This document shows positions 62,905 through 64,000 of a stretch of DNA of 64,000 nucleotides, in pieces. The DNA comes from Deltaproteobacteria bacterium (lineage in GTDB: Bacteria > Bdellovibrionota > Bdellovibrionia > Bdellovibrionales > Bdellovibrionaceae): NCBI GenBank assembly GCA_017302835.1, contig JAFLCC010000005.1, positions 248,001 through 312,000 of the forward strand. The letters run 5' to 3'. Each line of letters starts with the position of its first letter. Position 1 is the first letter of the stretch. The notes under the pieces were generated by a model. It did not search any database and was not told the origin of the DNA. It saw nothing but the letters and a program-made list of their open reading frames with translations. Position numbers and translations under genes: made by a program.

Positions 62905-63632
62905 GCATTTTTTTCAAATTCAAAATGTTTAATTTTTCCAACATATGCCATAAAATACCATTTTAAATACTTAGGAATCCAGTTGTATAATTGAAAACGA
63001 CTTTGGCCTTCACTTCTATCTTCCCAAGATGTTGGAACTTCATCAATTTTATATCCCATCAAATGTGATTTCACCACCAATTCAAGCCCAAGTTCAAAGC
63101 CACCAACAGATTCAATTTTAATATTTTTTAAAACTCTTTGAGAATATAGCTTAAAAGAGTTTGTAGCATCATGTGTTGGTACTCCAGCAATATAACGTAG
63201 TGTTAATCCGGCCATTCTGGATAAAAAACTTTTTAATGTAATTCCGCCACTTTGCGAACCATCTTTCATATACCGTGATCCACAAACAATATCGGAATTA
63301 TTCTTTTGAGCTAGTTGAAGCATATTATTAATTACATATGGGGGGTCAGATAGATCCGCCATTGTAACTATTGTGTACGGCGCTGTACTACTATGTAGGC
63401 CAGTTTTTATTGCATTAAGGACACCTTTTCCATACTTATTTTTTACAAATTGCAAATTTAAATTAAGTTGCCCATTAGCCTCTATGGCTTCTGGCAAGGA
63501 GTTATCTTCATCAAAATCAAACACAATTGTAACTTGATAAGGACCAGTAACTTCATCTTTAATTTTTTTCAAAGAACGGCCAATATTACCTTTTTCATTA
63601 TAAACAGGAATAACAATATTGACCCTCTTCAT
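62901..63632 (-). CDS. GT2 glycosyltransferase, DPM1-like
   Basis: 243-residue GT-A enzyme: VNIVIPVYNEKGNIGRSL, VTIVFDFDEDNSLP, YGKGVLNAIKTGL, the acidic MADLSDPPYVI, and VCGSRYMKDGSQSGG. It has no membrane helix. It resembles dolichol-/polyprenyl-phosphate mannosyltransferases. Its end overlaps the broken plus-strand gene by 4 bp, and its start is 2 bp from the epimerase gene at the right edge. Confidence 0.87.
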   Translation of the reverse strand: MKRVNIVIPVYNEKGNIGRSLKKIKDEVTGPYQVTIVFDFDEDNSLPEAIEANGQLNLNLQFVKNKYGKGVLNAIKTGLHSSTAPYTIVTMADLSDPPYVINNMLQLAQKNNSDIVCGSRYMKDGSQSGGITLKSFLSRMAGLTLRYIAGVPTHDATNSFKLYSQRVLKNIKIESVGGFELGLELVVKSHLMGYKIDEVPTSWEDRSEGQSRFQLYNWIPKYLKWYFMAYVGKIKHFEFEKNA

Positions 63633-63634
63633 CT

Positions 63635-64000
63635 TTAAATCCCACCAATTTCAATTTGTTTTTGAATCCAAGGCACTACTTCGTCTAAAATAGTATTTAG
63701 ATCTGTATTTGCCTCAAATCCCAGAACTTCTTTGGCTTTCGTAACAGATGGAACTCTTTTTTGTACATCGTATTTAAATGGTTCGTCAGAAGTAAATCTA
63801 AAAGGAACACCGGGTTTTAATTTTTTCCAAATTACTTCTGATAGTTCAACAACTGATGTAGAAACTGGAGTTGATAAGTTAAAGTCTTGATTTATCGCCT
63901 TTTCACTTTCAATACACATCCTAATTCCACGAGCCAAATCACCAGCATATGTATAATGTCTTACTTGAGCACCACTCCCTAAAATATGTAGAGGATCTTG
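63635..64000 (-). CDS. NAD-dependent epimerase/dehydratase, 5' end outside window
   Basis: An open frame runs in from the right edge without a start (122 codons visible). The visible C-terminal part has LHILGSGAQVRHYTYAGDLA, which is the extended-SDR substrate/NAD end (GxGxQxRxYxYVxDxA), followed by PFKYDVQKRVPSVTKAKEVL and the C-terminal helix (LDEVVPWIQKQIE). It is a nucleotide-sugar SDR; the substrate cannot be told from this part. Confidence 0.8.
   Translation of the reverse strand, partial: QDPLHILGSGAQVRHYTYAGDLARGIRMCIESEKAINQDFNLSTPVSTSVVELSEVIWKKLKPGVPFRFTSDEPFKYDVQKRVPSVTKAKEVLGFEANTDLNTILDEVVPWIQKQIEIGGI

Noticed and set aside
1-64000. CRISPR arrays, insertion sequences, prophage or tRNA/rRNA genes
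   Set aside because: No regular spaced repeats, transposase, integrase, phage structural genes or recognisable tRNA/rRNA sequence was seen.

Overview
The window reads as a stretch of chromosome from a low-to-moderate GC Gram-negative bacterium. The gene set resembles the predatory or environmental Bdellovibrionota (formerly Deltaproteobacteria): Hpt/CheA-like kinases with stand-alone receivers, an HD-GYP-like protein, clostripain-like and large surface lipoproteins, mreC-mreD-PBP2-rodA, and frequent TTG/GTG starts. That assignment is inferred from gene content and style only; no rRNA or tRNA gene was seen.

Left part (1-31.6 kb), core-like genes. After a truncated secreted-protein gene come two overlapping genes that turn agmatine into putrescine (agmatine deiminase and N-carbamoylputrescine amidase). 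A six-gene minus-strand phosphorelay operon follows (2.7-8.05 kb): CheX-like protein, PAS-PAS-HPt-HATPase kinase, receiver, second CheX-like protein, second receiver, and a degenerate HD-GYP protein. Next are a clostripain-family peptidase, a small conserved-looking protein, bifunctional AdhE behind a good sigma70-type promoter, and three unrecognised envelope or secreted proteins, the last a 957-residue lipoprotein. The 2-methylcitrate cycle (prpD-prpB-prpC) with a PhoD-like phosphatase lipoprotein comes next, then the rod-shape operon mreC-mreD-mrdA-rodA on the minus strand, divergent from a PpiD-like chaperone. Two copies of a 120-bp hairpin-ended repeat, differing by compensatory changes in their arms, lie at 19.27 and 30.61 kb.

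A decayed zone (31.8-32.8 kb) holds fragments resembling a P-type ATPase C-terminus and a SAM methyltransferase. It separates the core genes from the right part.

Right part (32.8-64 kb), a cell-surface polysaccharide locus, visibly more AT-rich and with repeated strand switches. It contains nucleotide-sugar genes (ugd and a UDP-glucuronate-epimerase-like gene; gmd, a ColD-like dehydratase with His in place of the PLP lysine, and a GDP-fucose-synthase/ColC-like gene; further SDR epimerases; a DegT aminotransferase), a glutamine amidotransferase of the AsnB family, about ten glycosyltransferases including GT-C and GtrB-like enzymes, an acyltransferase-3, and a Wzm/Wzt-type ABC exporter. The set fits an ABC-exported O-antigen or capsule carrying uronic acid and probably colitose or a related deoxyhexose. 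One membrane-protein gene (62.2-62.9 kb) is broken, and an epimerase gene runs off the right edge.
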